From Chrysomallon squamiferum (lineage: Eukaryota; Mollusca; Gastropoda; Neomphalida; Peltospiridae), in contig CM022671.1 in assembly GCA_012295275.1 (NCBI GenBank), forward strand, positions 914,332-978,331: DNA of 64,000 bases, in the 5' to 3' direction. The position numbers were made by a program, and so were the translations under genes. Positions within the stretch are counted from its first letter, which is position 1. The number at the start of each line of letters is the position of its first letter. Under the pieces are notes generated by a model. That model did no database searches. It was not told the origin of the DNA and saw nothing but the letters and a program-made list of their open reading frames with translations. Below, piece after piece: positions 48,022 through 60,800 of this stretch.

Positions 48022-50821
48022 ATGGGCTTAGATGTTTTATTATATTGTCCGAATATTATTGGTAAGCGGGGATAATGCTAAATAAGGTCATTATCCTCCT
48101 CATTATTAAACATACTTTAATTCCGTATGTTTCCGGAACGTAGGTCAGTCTCGGTGTTGGTCAACACGAAAAATAAATAAACCCATCATACATGTTATTG
48201 TTAGAGAGAACTAACTGAAATGGTTCAGAAGTTTATTCCCGCCCGCTGTCATCCATTATTCCCGAAGAACAAAATAATAAATATTAATTATAATTTACGT
48301 AAAAGTGTTAAAAAAATAAATAAATAATGTATTTCGCATTATCTTCGTATTTATCTAATTGACAGGTATTGAAATTTAGCATCTCTTTGAGTTTCTTAAA
48401 GACGTATACTTTTTAAATTTAATTTTATTCTTTATAAAATATATAAAATTAAAATAATAATATAAGACAAAGTACAAGTATGTGTTTGTCAGTGTAAATG
48501 TTGGCTGTTTTCTTTTAGGCTATATTCGGATCATTCTTGCTACTCTGGCCTTTGTTTTCTACAATGAGCATTTGTACTTTGTGATTTTGTTCGGTGTTTC
48601 CATTAGTTTAGATGGTGAGTGGCACTGTTTTTATTTAACATTTTTCAATATCATCATTATCTCTTTATATTAACCATTACTATACTACTACTACTTCTAC
48701 TTCTGCTTCTGCTTCTGCTTCTACTACTACTACTACTACTACTACTACTATTATTATTAAAGAATGAAAAAAAGAAATTGATCGTTTAAGCAGAACCCCC
48801 TAAATAATGTTTCAATTTTATTTCAGCTGTTGATGGAATTGTAGCTCGGAGATTCAATCAGACTTCATCTTTTGGTGCTTGGGTAAATTCTACTGTATTT
48901 CTTATTTCAAAAATAAAATGTTTCTGTTTTTTATTTATATATTTATTGTTGTTTTCTTTTTAATTTAATTTATTCACACACACACACACATGCATGAATG
49001 CATGCATAACCTTATTTATAGGATGATATGGATATTATTTTTATTATTATTATTATTATTTTTTTTTCAGTTTGATGTCATAATAGATCTCTATAGCCGG
49101 GGATATCTTTGGTGTAGGCTATATTCAGTAAGTTTAAATAACAAATTCTGAAATTCTGAGTGTAGGCTATATTCAGTAAGTTTAAATAACAAATTCTGAA
49201 ATTCTAACTGTAGGCTGTTTGTGCAGTCGGTTATTTATAAAAATGAACCCTTGATCACCCATATCTTTGAATAAAATGGCATGAAATTCTGAAATATAAA
49301 TAATAAATAATTACCTTGTTTAATATTTATTTTTTAATTTTATTTTGTTTTGTTTTGTTATATTACATTAATTTACATTACATTACATTACATTTTATTT
49401 TATTTTATTTTTGTTTTTGTTCATTTTTTAAAAATAATTTATGATGGAAAATAGATTATAAAAATAGCTTTGATTTTTTGTCATCATCATTATCATTATT
49501 ATTATTTAAAAAAAAAAAAAAAAAATCCTAGTAACATACATATTTATTACAAATAAATGTACTTCTGATATATTGATCATGTTGATGGGGTAACAACTGC
49601 AGAGGACAAAATAGCACTCAAACATAAATCAGTTTTTAAATAATAAAATATAATGAAATTACACAAAATTTTATTAGAATAAAATATATAAGCAGATGGT
49701 TTTTTTCGTTTTAGTGGGGATATGTAGAAATTATGGTGGAATGGATGACATTTCTTAGTACTCACGTCAAAGGGCCAAACTGGAAACAGACAGAAGAAAA
49801 CTTTCCTAAAATTGTTGTCATGGTTATGGCTAATGGTAAATTCCACAACTGATCATTAATATGAAATTTGATGTTTTGTTTCATCTATAATAGAGCAGAA
49901 AGAGAAAACCTTTTTTTGTTTGTTTTAATATGCCTAATATATTGGCATTTGTATTTCCACATTAGTAATATATAAAGATATCTAATATATATTTCTTTAA
50001 TGTTTCATTTTTTTTGTAGATTATCTGTTTAATTATTTGCAATAATTATAGAAATGAATTAAGAATAAGGTGAAAATACAATATGTAAATTCGTGGTTAC
50101 TGTTAGGTTTCAAGACTCCAATGGGTTTCCTGGCAGTTGGCAGCTTGCAGATACTGCCATTGTGGCTGTACTGTTACGAGACAAATTTTCTTACTGAGAC
50201 ATTGCTGATGCCGATGTGGCTGCAGTTGTTTGGCATAGCTTTGCTGGTTGTAGGAAGAACAATCTGCTTTAGTGTGGAGGTGAGTAGATAAGAAAATTAT
50301 GGTTTAATAAAGATTTAACAAAGAATTTGGGAAGGTGTAAGGAAGCTAAAATCCTTTTTCTAATTAATCTTCTAAAGTTATCAATGTTTTGGGCTCACAA
50401 GAGAAACTTCTCCATTGAATGCCCAGACTTATGTGTTCTGTTCCTGATTTTCACAGCATGATATAGTATTATCAGATTTTACTATCCACAAAAAATACAA
50501 TAAAATCAAATGATGTAAAATATATTTGGACTGTTTGTTAACTATCAGAATGCTTGTTAGAAAGAGGAATCTTATAGATAAGTTACTTACTAAAACAAAA
50601 CTGCATTGTGAATAATTTCTATAAATCAACACAGTCAAAAGTTCAAGTTAGCATAGTATCAGACTAATCAAGTGTTCCTACAATTATCAAGTGTTGAATC
50701 TATTCTACACTTTTAATTTTTCTCTGATTTTCTTACTTGTCCATTTTCATTGTTTCAGCTGTTCTATCTGAAATACCATATCAAACAACTGCTATACCAG
50801 GATGACAGCAAAGACAGATAA
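48022..50821 (+). CDS. CDP-alcohol phosphatidyltransferase, class I (PI-synthase-like), 7 exons
   Basis: Membrane enzyme that transfers a phosphatidyl or similar group from a CDP-activated lipid to an alcohol. Exons 48022-48061, 48519-48614, 48827-48882, 49071-49127, 49715-49835, 50107-50279, 50759-50821 join in phase to 201 residues. The complete family motif D-xx-DG-xx-AR-x8-G-xxx-D-xxx-D is present across exons 2-4 (SLDAVDGIVARRFNQ, then GAWFDVIID), so the metal-binding aspartates are intact. The N-terminus MGLDVLLYCPNIIGYIRI resembles that of PI synthase (CDIPT), and several hydrophobic helices follow. Length is close to CDIPT (about 213), but LYSRGYLWCRLYSWGYVE after the motif is unlike vertebrate CDIPT as I remember it. 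It may be a separate invertebrate branch, so no symbol is given. Confidence 0.9.
49112..49206. repeat. Tandem 48-base duplication spanning a splice donor
   Basis: Bases 49112-49159 (end of exon 4, donor and early intron 4) are repeated almost exactly at 49160-49206, with a third partial start (tgtaggct) just after. The donor TCA-GTAAGT therefore exists twice, 48 bases apart. Use of the second donor would add codons that include an in-frame TGA. Confidence 0.9.
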
Positions 50822-53800
50822 AGAAGAAATGTACTCATGTGCAGAAGTAGTGTTACTTTTACAAGAATATTTAGTATCATATATGTAATATAACCCAGTG
50901 CTAATCTACTTATATTAGTAGTCTAAATTGTCTAGTATCATAAAAATAATAATGTCTGAAGAATAAATTGCATGTGAGTTCTGCATAATTTTCTTCAGCC
51001 ATTTTCATAGAAAATAGTTAAATTATTTTTTGTGTAGAATTTGGTAGGTTGTTTTATATTTTGTTTTATATAAAGTATTATTGTTATATTCCAGCTTTTG
51101 CCATATTATTTAAATATGGTATAAAAGGTTCTTATTATTTTAACTGTATTGTATTTATTTAAAGTTTTATAATATTGGGAAATAGATTTATGTGTCAAAA
51201 TATTTATTCAGGTGAATGTTTTTTTTACCCAGTAACCACTTTTAGAAATATACATATTAGGTATTGGAAGCTTTTCAGTATCAGGTTAATTTATTTTTTA
51301 TTATTTTTTCAGTTACTTAAAGAGTTACTTCATTTTAAATATACTTCTTAGTGACTGTTTTATTATTTTTCTCCACACTGGTAATAGTAAAGTATGACAA
51401 TAACATTACTCTCCAGTGAAGTACAGATGCAGCTATTTATCATTCTTTATTGCTTATAAACTTGGCATAAAACATAATATATATAAATGTATTAAAACAG
51501 TCTGTAGACAGAAATAAACCAGTGATTTAGACATTCCAAGTGTAAATTGCTGATAAAATTAAAATACAGATACATATATTTACACGCAAACAAAAAAGTG
51601 TTTTGATTATTTGTTCACACTGCTAAATGTAATCTTTAATATACATTAGTAAAAAATATTTTGTTTGTGTGTGTGACGTGAAATTTCAAATATAGCAACT
51701 AATGTTCTTTTCTTGAAAGGGGAAATAAATTAATTTTGATAATTTAAACTGGCCAATAAGAAAGCAACCATGTTTATGAAGAATTTATTTCTCTTTTTCA
51801 AGAAATTTTATTCTTTTTAATTAATTTCATTAAATGCAAGATTTATAATAGAAATGAATTTAATCAAATAAAGTCAAGTATATCATAAATCATACAAAAT
51901 AACAAGAAGTTAAAACATAAATAGTGTTTTTCATTGAAATAAAGTACCATTAATGTGAAAATTCCTTCCATCTAATGAGAATTTAATTTACATTTATATG
52001 AATGCTTTATTTATAAAATAAAAAAATCTAGATTCATGTAACTGTTTAATTCCAAAAGTACTGAACCTGAGCCTATAATCAAAACTAACATATCCACTTT
52101 TACAAAATACTCTACATAGAACATGTGATAGTTTAGTTGTTTTTCAATGATATCCACATACCCTATTTAACATGCACAAATGAAATGTGTATGCATGTTT
52201 AACTTTCAGACTTTGCCTTTGTTGTACAAGTGATAGATAAACTGAATGCAATGTGTCTCTTTTATTAAGAGGTAACTAAGTGAAATGCTGAACAGTTTGT
52301 ATGCAGATCAGAAAAATCTTTATTCTTAGTTGTTTATATGTATTACAGATTAATGAAATAATGTAGTATATTATATCAGTTCTACACTTTTTCTTCTAAT
52401 TAAACATACAGAAATTAAAATGGGCAAATAACCCAGGGAGTACATAAGTTACAATGTTGAATTTTTTTATTTTTTTTTTTAAAGATATTAAAGATTGTTT
52501 CTTTCTCACTGTCTCTGTAATTAAAACTTAATTTGTTTTGAAGGTTATTATACTATAATGATGCAGAAGATCATCAGTGAATGGTTATTATAAAGAAAAT
52601 GCCTCCTTTATACAATGGATCCAACATGAGATTATGTTTTCTGTTGAGCAAAAATCTTTATTTAAAGTGTATACAGGCTATTTATCTAGCATAAAATATC
52701 CTATACTTTTTCTTTTTGCAATTTTATAATTTTATAATAGTTATATTATTTATCTAGCAAAAAATATCCCTGGAACATTATGTAATTTTCTCAAAGAAAC
52801 AGCAGTATTTTATCATAAGAAACTTGTAATGGCATTAGCTACAATTATTTAAAACTGACATGTACAACTGTGTGTGTGTGTGTGCTGTTTTAATATAAAG
52901 TATGTTATCCAAGTATACTGTATTAAAATAGAGAATATTTCTTTTGTTTTACCTTTGATATATTATGTACTCATATTTAAAATCTTATCAACTCAGAATT
53001 TTAGACTGCTTTGTATATTTTGATTTGCAGTTAGAGGTAAATTCTGTTTATAAGACTGGTTTGGTTCATTAACCTTTTTTAATGTTTTTGTTACAATTTT
53101 TATTTATTTTATTAGAGAGTATACTACTGTTTTACTGTTGTTGAATTTTTTATAACATTTACTCATTAAAATTGTATTGAGAATATGCATTTCAAAACAC
53201 ACACATATCTACTTCATCTTTATACCTACTTATTTAGCAGATCAGTTTAATCATTTATGGTCTTACATGACTATATAATACATAAATACACACACTTCAG
53301 AAATACATTTTAAAAGACAAAAAATTATTTTGTTGTTTATTTTCTTACACCATCATTATTATTTCTGTATATAAATACACATACTGGGATCAGACATTTT
53401 CAAAGAGAAAATTACATTATCATTCATTACTTATGAATGCAAAAATATCAAATTCTTTTCCAATCAGTGTTCCATAAATTATGCTTGCCTCTGATAAAGA
53501 CAGGTACATTTGTTGATAAACACCAGTCTTATGACTGATGTCTTTCTTTAAAACAAATCATATTAATGTCTATTTTACTTCTGTAATAAACTCTTATTAA
53601 GAAAAAAAAATGTGAAAATATAAAACAAAAAAGTTGAATTCACACAATCATATGAATTAATAGGTTTTAATTTTAATTATTTTTCTTAATATTATTGTTT
53701 ATTAAAATTTATCTATGCATCTTTTTTCTTCAGATATCTATTTTAGTAAATATTATGAAAGTATTTTTATATTAAAAATTTACCATTATACTTGTTGAAT

Positions 53801-54307
53801 TGTTTTTGTTTTTTTTATGACTTTGCATCATTTCTCTTTAAAACATACCCATGTAGTTTTTGATTATATAAATATTAAATTATGGAAGACCTCCAAATAC
53901 CTATCTTGTCTATTTTAACATAATTTTTTTTATTTTATTTTTTAACAATCAAAGAAACTTTGTGGACAATACATTAATGGCAATGGTTTTGACTATTGCT
54001 TTTTTTATTTCTAAAATAAATTTTATTATTATTACTACTACTGCTACTGCTACTGCCACGGTGTTAAGTGTTCTCCACGCATGAATCATCAATTAAATGT
54101 AATGCCTTAAAGGTCAGTTCAGAATGAACGGATGCGACAAATTTAATTTTGGGCAGCTATTGTATGTAAACATTTGCTTAGTGATTATCTCCCGTGTATC
54201 CGTCTTTTTTTTAAATGATAGCAAGAAAAGTAATTCCTTCCTGTTGTTTACAAATTACGTTGACCGGTTATAAACTTTTAACATAATTGTCACTGTTAGT
54301 CAGTGAG
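50822..54307. other. Intergenic region between the phosphatidyltransferase and ALG2
   Basis: AT-rich and featureless to my reading. Poly(A) signal AATAAA at 50962-50967, 140 bases after the stop. ACT/GCT microsatellite at about 54033-54056. From about 54050 to the ALG2 ATG the sequence gains CpG (gcatgaatcatc, ggatgcgac, cccgtgtatccg, gttgaccgg), presumably the ALG2 promoter. No coding exon recognised. Confidence 0.55.
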
Positions 54308-55513
54308 ATGGTTAATGTTGTGTTCTTACATCCTGATTTAGGAATCGGTGGTGCCGAGAGAGCTGTCATTGACGCTGCTTTGGCATTACAATCGCACGGA
54401 CATAAAGTTCAATTTGTGACAGCACATCATGATGAAACGCATTGTTTTCAAGAAACTAAAGATGGCACTGTAAAGGTTACTTGTGCAGGCGACTGGTTAC
54501 CCCGTAGTTTCTGCGGAAAATTTTATGCATTTTTCGCCTATTTGAGAATGATATACGCTGCATTATATCTTGTATTTTTCAGTGATCTTCAGTTCGATTT
54601 GGTTTTCTGTGATCAGATATCTGCATGTATTCCAGTTCTGAAATTAACTAAAACGAAAATTCTTTTTTACTGCCATTTTCCAGATATGTTATTAACAAAA
54701 AGGACCAGTTTTCTCAAAATGATATATCGAGCTCCAATTGACTGGCTTGAAGAAAAAACTACTGGAATGGCTGATTGTGTGCTTGTAAATAGCAAATTCA
54801 CAGCTGGAATTTTTCATGACACTTTCTTATCTCTGACCAGTATTTATCCTAAAGTACTTTATCCAATTCCCGATTTTACATCTTTTAAAGAGCCCATTGA
54901 ACCACCAACAGAAAAACTGATACCACCAAACAAAGACCTAGTTTTTCTTTCAATAAATCGATATGAAAGAAAGAAAAACCTTGCTCTTGCACTAGAAGCA
55001 TTTGGCATTCTTAGACAAAACTTCCCAGATTTAAAATATATGCATCTTATAATGGCAGGAGGCTATGACAATCGAGTAAAAGAAAATGTTGAACATTACC
55101 AAGAACTGAAACAGCTTGCTGAAAAACTAAATCTAACCGAACATATTACATTCCTGAGATCATTTACAGATTCAGAAAAGAAAACATTGCTCAAATATTC
55201 CTCCTGTCTTCTGTACACACCAGAAAATGAACATTTTGGAATTGTCCCTATTGAAGCTATGTACATGATGTGCCCTGTTATAGCTGTTAACAGTGGGGGA
55301 CCAGTGGAGACGATAGCTCACGAAGAAACAGGATTTCTGTGTGAACCTACTCCTGTAAGTTTCTCTGAGTACATGGAGAAATTTATTGTTGACAGAAACC
55401 TGAAACAAAAGATGGGATCATCAGGCAGAGAACGAGTTTTGTCCAAGTTTTCTTTCAAAGAGTTTTCAAACACTTTAAATGACATTGTTACAGAGTTGGT
55501 TGACAGAAAATAA
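54308..55513 (+). CDS. ALG2: ALG2, alpha-1,3/1,6-mannosyltransferase, intact, single exon
   Basis: ALG2 adds the alpha-1,3 and alpha-1,6 mannoses to Man1GlcNAc2-PP-dolichol on the cytosolic side of the ER, early in N-glycan assembly. The ATG at 54308 gives 401 residues (human about 416). A longer open frame begins at a non-ATG codon upstream and was not used. Motifs: N-terminal FLHPDLGIGGAERAV (GT-B sugar/lipid-carrier loop), membrane-associating hydrophobic segment FFAYLRMIYAALYLVFF near residues 74-90, ILFYCHFPDMLL, and the C-terminal EX7E motif EHFGIVPIE with NSGGPVETI. No intron is present. Poly(A) signal at 55554-55559. Confidence 0.95.
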   Translation: MVNVVFLHPDLGIGGAERAVIDAALALQSHGHKVQFVTAHHDETHCFQETKDGTVKVTCAGDWLPRSFCGKFYAFFAYLRMIYAALYLVFFSDLQFDLVFCDQISACIPVLKLTKTKILFYCHFPDMLLTKRTSFLKMIYRAPIDWLEEKTTGMADCVLVNSKFTAGIFHDTFLSLTSIYPKVLYPIPDFTSFKEPIEPPTEKLIPPNKDLVFLSINRYERKKNLALALEAFGILRQNFPDLKYMHLIMAGGYDNRVKENVEHYQELKQLAEKLNLTEHITFLRSFTDSEKKTLLKYSSCLLYTPENEHFGIVPIEAMYMMCPVIAVNSGGPVETIAHEETGFLCEPTPVSFSEYMEKFIVDRNLKQKMGSSGRERVLSKFSFKEFSNTLNDIVTELVDRK

Positions 55514-57860
55514 AATATTGTGTATTAAAATTGCTTGTAAATATGTTCATCAAAATAAATAAGTGAAACAAGAATTAATGAGCTTTTTAAATGCTGCACA
55601 ATCTAGTTTGTTTATAGGCATTTTAGTGTTTTCATTACTATATCAGTAAAGTCTTAACTTATTAAGAGAGGATTTTAAAGCATTAAGTGGAAAATTGTTT
55701 TGTTGTAATATAAACAAGCTCAGAAATATTTCTTTTCATCAATTTCAAATTTATTTTATAAATATTTAATAACAATTTGCTTTGTTAATGAAATGGACCT
55801 TAATGTTGCTCAATCATGTTATCAGATATGTTAATAACAAAAAAAAAAGATTCTTGGGTTAAACCCCCAAAATAAGACTTACAAAATACAGAATATACTT
55901 GGAAAGTTGGTTTTTAGGACTAATAAATGAAGCTAGATAAAGCTTATATTTTATTACTTTGAACAAAATACAAAAACAAGACAGAATAAAAGACAATTTA
56001 TTGTTCGTTGCAAAGCCCATCATACAGCACATTGCAAAATCAGATTCATGATAAGTAACACACTTAATTGGTCCATTTTGTAAGTTAAAAACATCAGTAT
56101 TGTAACAAAAGAAACTTATAATGGCATTGAATACTTAATGATAAAAAAAACATTTCCTATTTTGTAAAAAACTAATAACCAGATGTCTGACTGTTTATCC
56201 AGCACTGTTTGGCACAATGTTTATGTATAAAAATAAATGCTGTCAACACATTTGAAATTTTTTAAATAAATTTTTAAGAATCATATTTAGAATTTTCATT
56301 AAATTGTATTTCAAGAATACTGTTTCAGAAATTCTTTTTATACACATACATTAAGGGTTTAAATGAATAGCATTTAACAATGGTGGCAGAAACTATCATG
56401 CATTTATATAATGATTACAATTATGAAATTTTGCATATCATGATGTAAACAATGGTGCAAAATGTAATATTTCTTTATATTTACAATTTTTTGAAATCTT
56501 TAATAGATACAACTGTAGAAGTACAAAAAATTATTCTTGCCATTGTAAACATGATTTATTACTATATTAATAATACAGACTGGCAACAGACTAGATTGAC
56601 ACAGCTAAATGACATTGTCTCAACACAATTCCTACTGACTTGATCAATATTAAAATATTATATAAATAATTTAGATAAATGCCAAGAATTTAAAAATGTA
56701 GAATTAGCATAAACATTTTTTTTTTCAAACATTTTTTTAATTAACATATTTACACAAATGTACATACTTTGAATATGTTAATCTAAATGTTTTTTCTTCT
56801 TTAATTGTTAAAATGCAAATAAATTATTAAAACAAATGTAAAAATAAACCAACACCAGTACAAATGAATTGTAATTGATAAAATTGGCACTAACATGCAT
56901 AATACAACACCTACTAAGACCTGCCTGTAATTACAGGTCAGTAATAATTCATAAACATTATTGCCTAAAATTATGTTTCATTATATCACCTGTTTTAAAA
57001 GAATTTCATTAATTCCAAACAATCTGGCATAAGCAAATTAACAGGTCTATTCAGGTAATGAGTTATTGGCCCCTGTTCAAGAGATTTATTTTATTACAGA
57101 TTACCATACATTCAAAATAGCTAAATATAAACTTAAAACTATTATACAATCTTTTGTGTATAAAACATTCTGGTTGTAAAACCAGATTAAGCATATTTGG
57201 AAATCATACTTATAAAATTACACACATGGTCAGATAGGTGTTTTCATAACAAACAAGTACAAATAAATAAATAAAAACTTTTTAACATTTCAGCCAATAG
57301 TACTAAAAATAAAACTAATAATAAAAACCATAACACCAGTCAAAAATGGTAACCATTCAAACAAAATGTTTTAAAGTATTTATTATTTACTACTTATATT
57401 TCATTATTGTTATTATTATTATTGTCATTATTATTTATTTATTTCATCAAACACAGATTTTCAAACTCATTAACCATCAAATATTAGATGTATATTAAAT
57501 TAGTAGTTGTTACAATTATTTGTTCATATTTTTAATTCATTTTTAAAGGTATCATGCTGATTAGAAATTAAGTAATACAGAAATCTCATTGAAAAATAAT
57601 AATAGCAAAATGAAAAACATTACATTTAAATAAATTTAAAAAGTATCTAATGCCCACAGAAAGTTAGTTTATTTTAAATTGTGTTTCCATTGTCAAATAA
57701 AATTTATATTTAAACATGAATATGCAAGTTTAATTTATTAACCAGTTAATTCAGGTCAGGTCAGATCAGGTCAAAACAATTAAAAACAAAAATTTAATGT
57801 AATCAAAAAAGTGTTGCAGGATGTAAAAATACTGAATGTCGGCAGCTAGTGAAAACTTCA
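55514..57860. other. Spacer between convergent ALG2 and FABP, copy B
   Basis: Non-coding, near-identical to 964-3311. Holds the ALG2 poly(A) signal and the same AGGTCA array (57753-57773). No exon recognised. Confidence 0.6.
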
Positions 57861-60800
57861 TTATTCTACCTTCTCATAAATTCTTGTACAGGTGACATCT
57901 TTTGCTGTAAGAACCTGAAACATTAACATGAAAACTATTTTATGTAAATGAAAAGAAAATCTTAGAAAGGTTGAACATGAATGATTTACAATAATTTCAG
58001 AACCAGAGGGAAATAAAAAATACATGTTTTACCTTTTTCTCTGTGTATCTGCTGTAATATCTAAACATGCTGGGAATTTATATTTGAGTAAAATGTAATA
58101 ATATACTGAGGAAGAGCATAACATTTAAAGATTCTGTAAAATGAATCTTCAACTGAATACTGTGCAAAATGATGTTCATAACATTTACAATTATTTACCA
58201 CCTGTTTTATTCTAACTGAACCACCTCATCCCACCAACTGTGATTGGTTGCTATACATGATTATGCTAATCCATGTCACTAAATACATTTTACACAAAGA
58301 ATACTGAACTTTTCCTAATATTATTACTTTGATTTTTATACCAAACTGAATAAAATATCTCATCAAAATAGTTATAGAATGTTTAACATAAATAATGAAT
58401 GAAAATCCCTAAATAAAACTGCTATGTGTTTCCTTATTTTAATTTAATAAATTATCTTTCCACTAAGGTTTTTAAATATTTAGTATTTAGAAATCTAACA
58501 GTTATAGACCGTATATCTAAAACCTCGGCTATTTTGGTATTTAGCTTAAACTACTGAAGTGATTAACAGAAATAATTCCTTTACAAAACAGCACGAGTAG
58601 AACAAGGTTTATAAACTTAGCTGGAATGAACTGTGTAATGTTTGCTGTTGATAACAGCCCTTGAGACAGTATCAATGTGGGTTCAAAGGTTGTACTGTAT
58701 GCAACTGTTAAATACTTATCTTAAAGGACCTAATTAAAATGTTTGTTTTCACCTCTACTGATAATATATAAATTAACATAATAAGTTATTAGATAACATC
58801 TTGAAAATTGGCACATTCCAACAGTTCTCATTCATACATAAACAGTAATTTCTGAAACAAATGTTTTAAATAATAGCTATATCAATCAGAATAGTAAAAT
58901 ACCTTTATCTTTTTTATATTTGATGACCCAGAAACATTTAATTTACCAATATTTTAAACTCTAGGTGCATCATAAAGGTTTTGTTACATTTGTTATTTTT
59001 ATTTTACTTTATTTCCCCAAAAATTTCATTTGTTGTTTATTTTAGGTTAACATAATTTCTGTCAACCTATTTTTTTTTAAACATCATAATTTGAGAAATG
59101 AATATATTTCAAGGTAAGAACAGTGAAATGACTGAAATAAATATTGCTTCAAACTGTTAACTAACATTATGTGTATACTGCCCTGTAAATTAAATGTTAC
59201 ATCAAATGTGTGTGTTCAGGTTGTGCTAACCAGTTCACTAAAGTGAGGCATGACAGCAAACTGCTGCAGGCTTATAAATCCACAAACATCACAACCATCT
59301 GTCACAACAAGGATGATATTACCAAGATGCATTACATAATCGAAACAAGTGAACAGAAAGCCACACAGGGAAGTTTTGGCACACTGAAATACTGCTGAAA
59401 AGTTTTAACAATGAGTAGTTTGGGATGGGCAATGAATCTGGTAAAGAAAAAACCCCAAACTTCAGCAAAAAGAAAAGAACAAATGAAACAAATATATATA
59501 TTAAAAAAAAAAAAAAAAAAAAAGGTGAATGAAGCAATCTAAAATCAAATGATAAAAAAAAAGAAAAAAAAAAAAGTTTTACTTTATTATTCAATTACAA
59601 ATATCATAAAAAGCCTAATAATAAAGATATATAAAGAAGCAAATACTGAATGCAACTTTGTTAGAAAATGCTGCAAAGTTAAAAGTACAGACTATAAGTT
59701 CAGGGAAATAAAAGCTAACCCAATCTGAATTGCTTTTAAAGCTTGAAATGAAAAAACAAATCCTGGACACAACAATCAGTGACAAGTCTATCACATGTTG
59801 ATGTATATCAGTTCTGAATAATTTTATTGGAGGGCATATGGAAACTGTAAAGGTAGAATAAAGAAACTTCAAAGGAAAGATAATTTTTTTACAGTATAAA
59901 TATTTGTTGCTGAAAGTCTGGCTGGTCTGTATTTCCTAAATAATCGCCATTCTGTTCAGGAAATTTGAATGAACTTCACTTTAGTTTTCATCACCTCTAA
60001 CTACCATTAACACATGAATATACAATCTTATAAACACACAGTTTTAGAAATAAATACAGAACTCCTCCATAATTAATTAAGTTGGCTTAAGGGTAAACAA
60101 AATATTCTGACATCTCTAAGACAATCAAGACCAAAGTCATTACTCCACATATAAACCGACTACATATATTAACTTTTCTTCAAAAGAGATAACTGTAGTA
60201 ATGAAATTACTGTAATACAAACATTTATTTGATCCACTGAATTTTGTTTCTTCCATAATGGTATTTAAATGCATTTAAACTTACCATGTTCATTTTGCTA
60301 CCATCAAAATCTCTAGTTATCACAGACGGGGGTTCACCTTGTTGGTCATGTATCAGTTTCTGTCCCTCTAGTGTACAAGTAGACTGAAATAAATAAATCA
60401 TAGATATTTTATTGATGAAGTTCACAAAAATGAATACAGGTTGAAGGGATATGAACATATTATGGTCAGTTTTCCTTTTATTAAATGTGAATATTTTTTT
60501 GTTATTGTTTCATTTTGTTTTTCTGATTTTTTTAAAAATAATTGATACCAACTGAAACACTATCTAAATTCCATGTGAAAAACAAAATGCCTGCAGAATG
60601 GAATGGTTAACATTACAAACTGATGCCTATTCTGGTTTAAAATGATTTAAATAAAATATAATTAATAAACAAGATGTAGGACTTTAAAACCCATGATATT
60701 GCTGGAACAAATAAAATTAATTTGAAATTCACCTTCACTTTTCTGCCATCTCCCGTGACTTCTTCAAATGGTTCTCCAATTTTAAAATCCAGTTCAGTTG

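Noticed and set aside
54287-54307. Upstream extension of ALG2
   Set aside because: It depends on a TTG start; the ATG at 54308 begins right at the conserved VNVVFLHPDLG.
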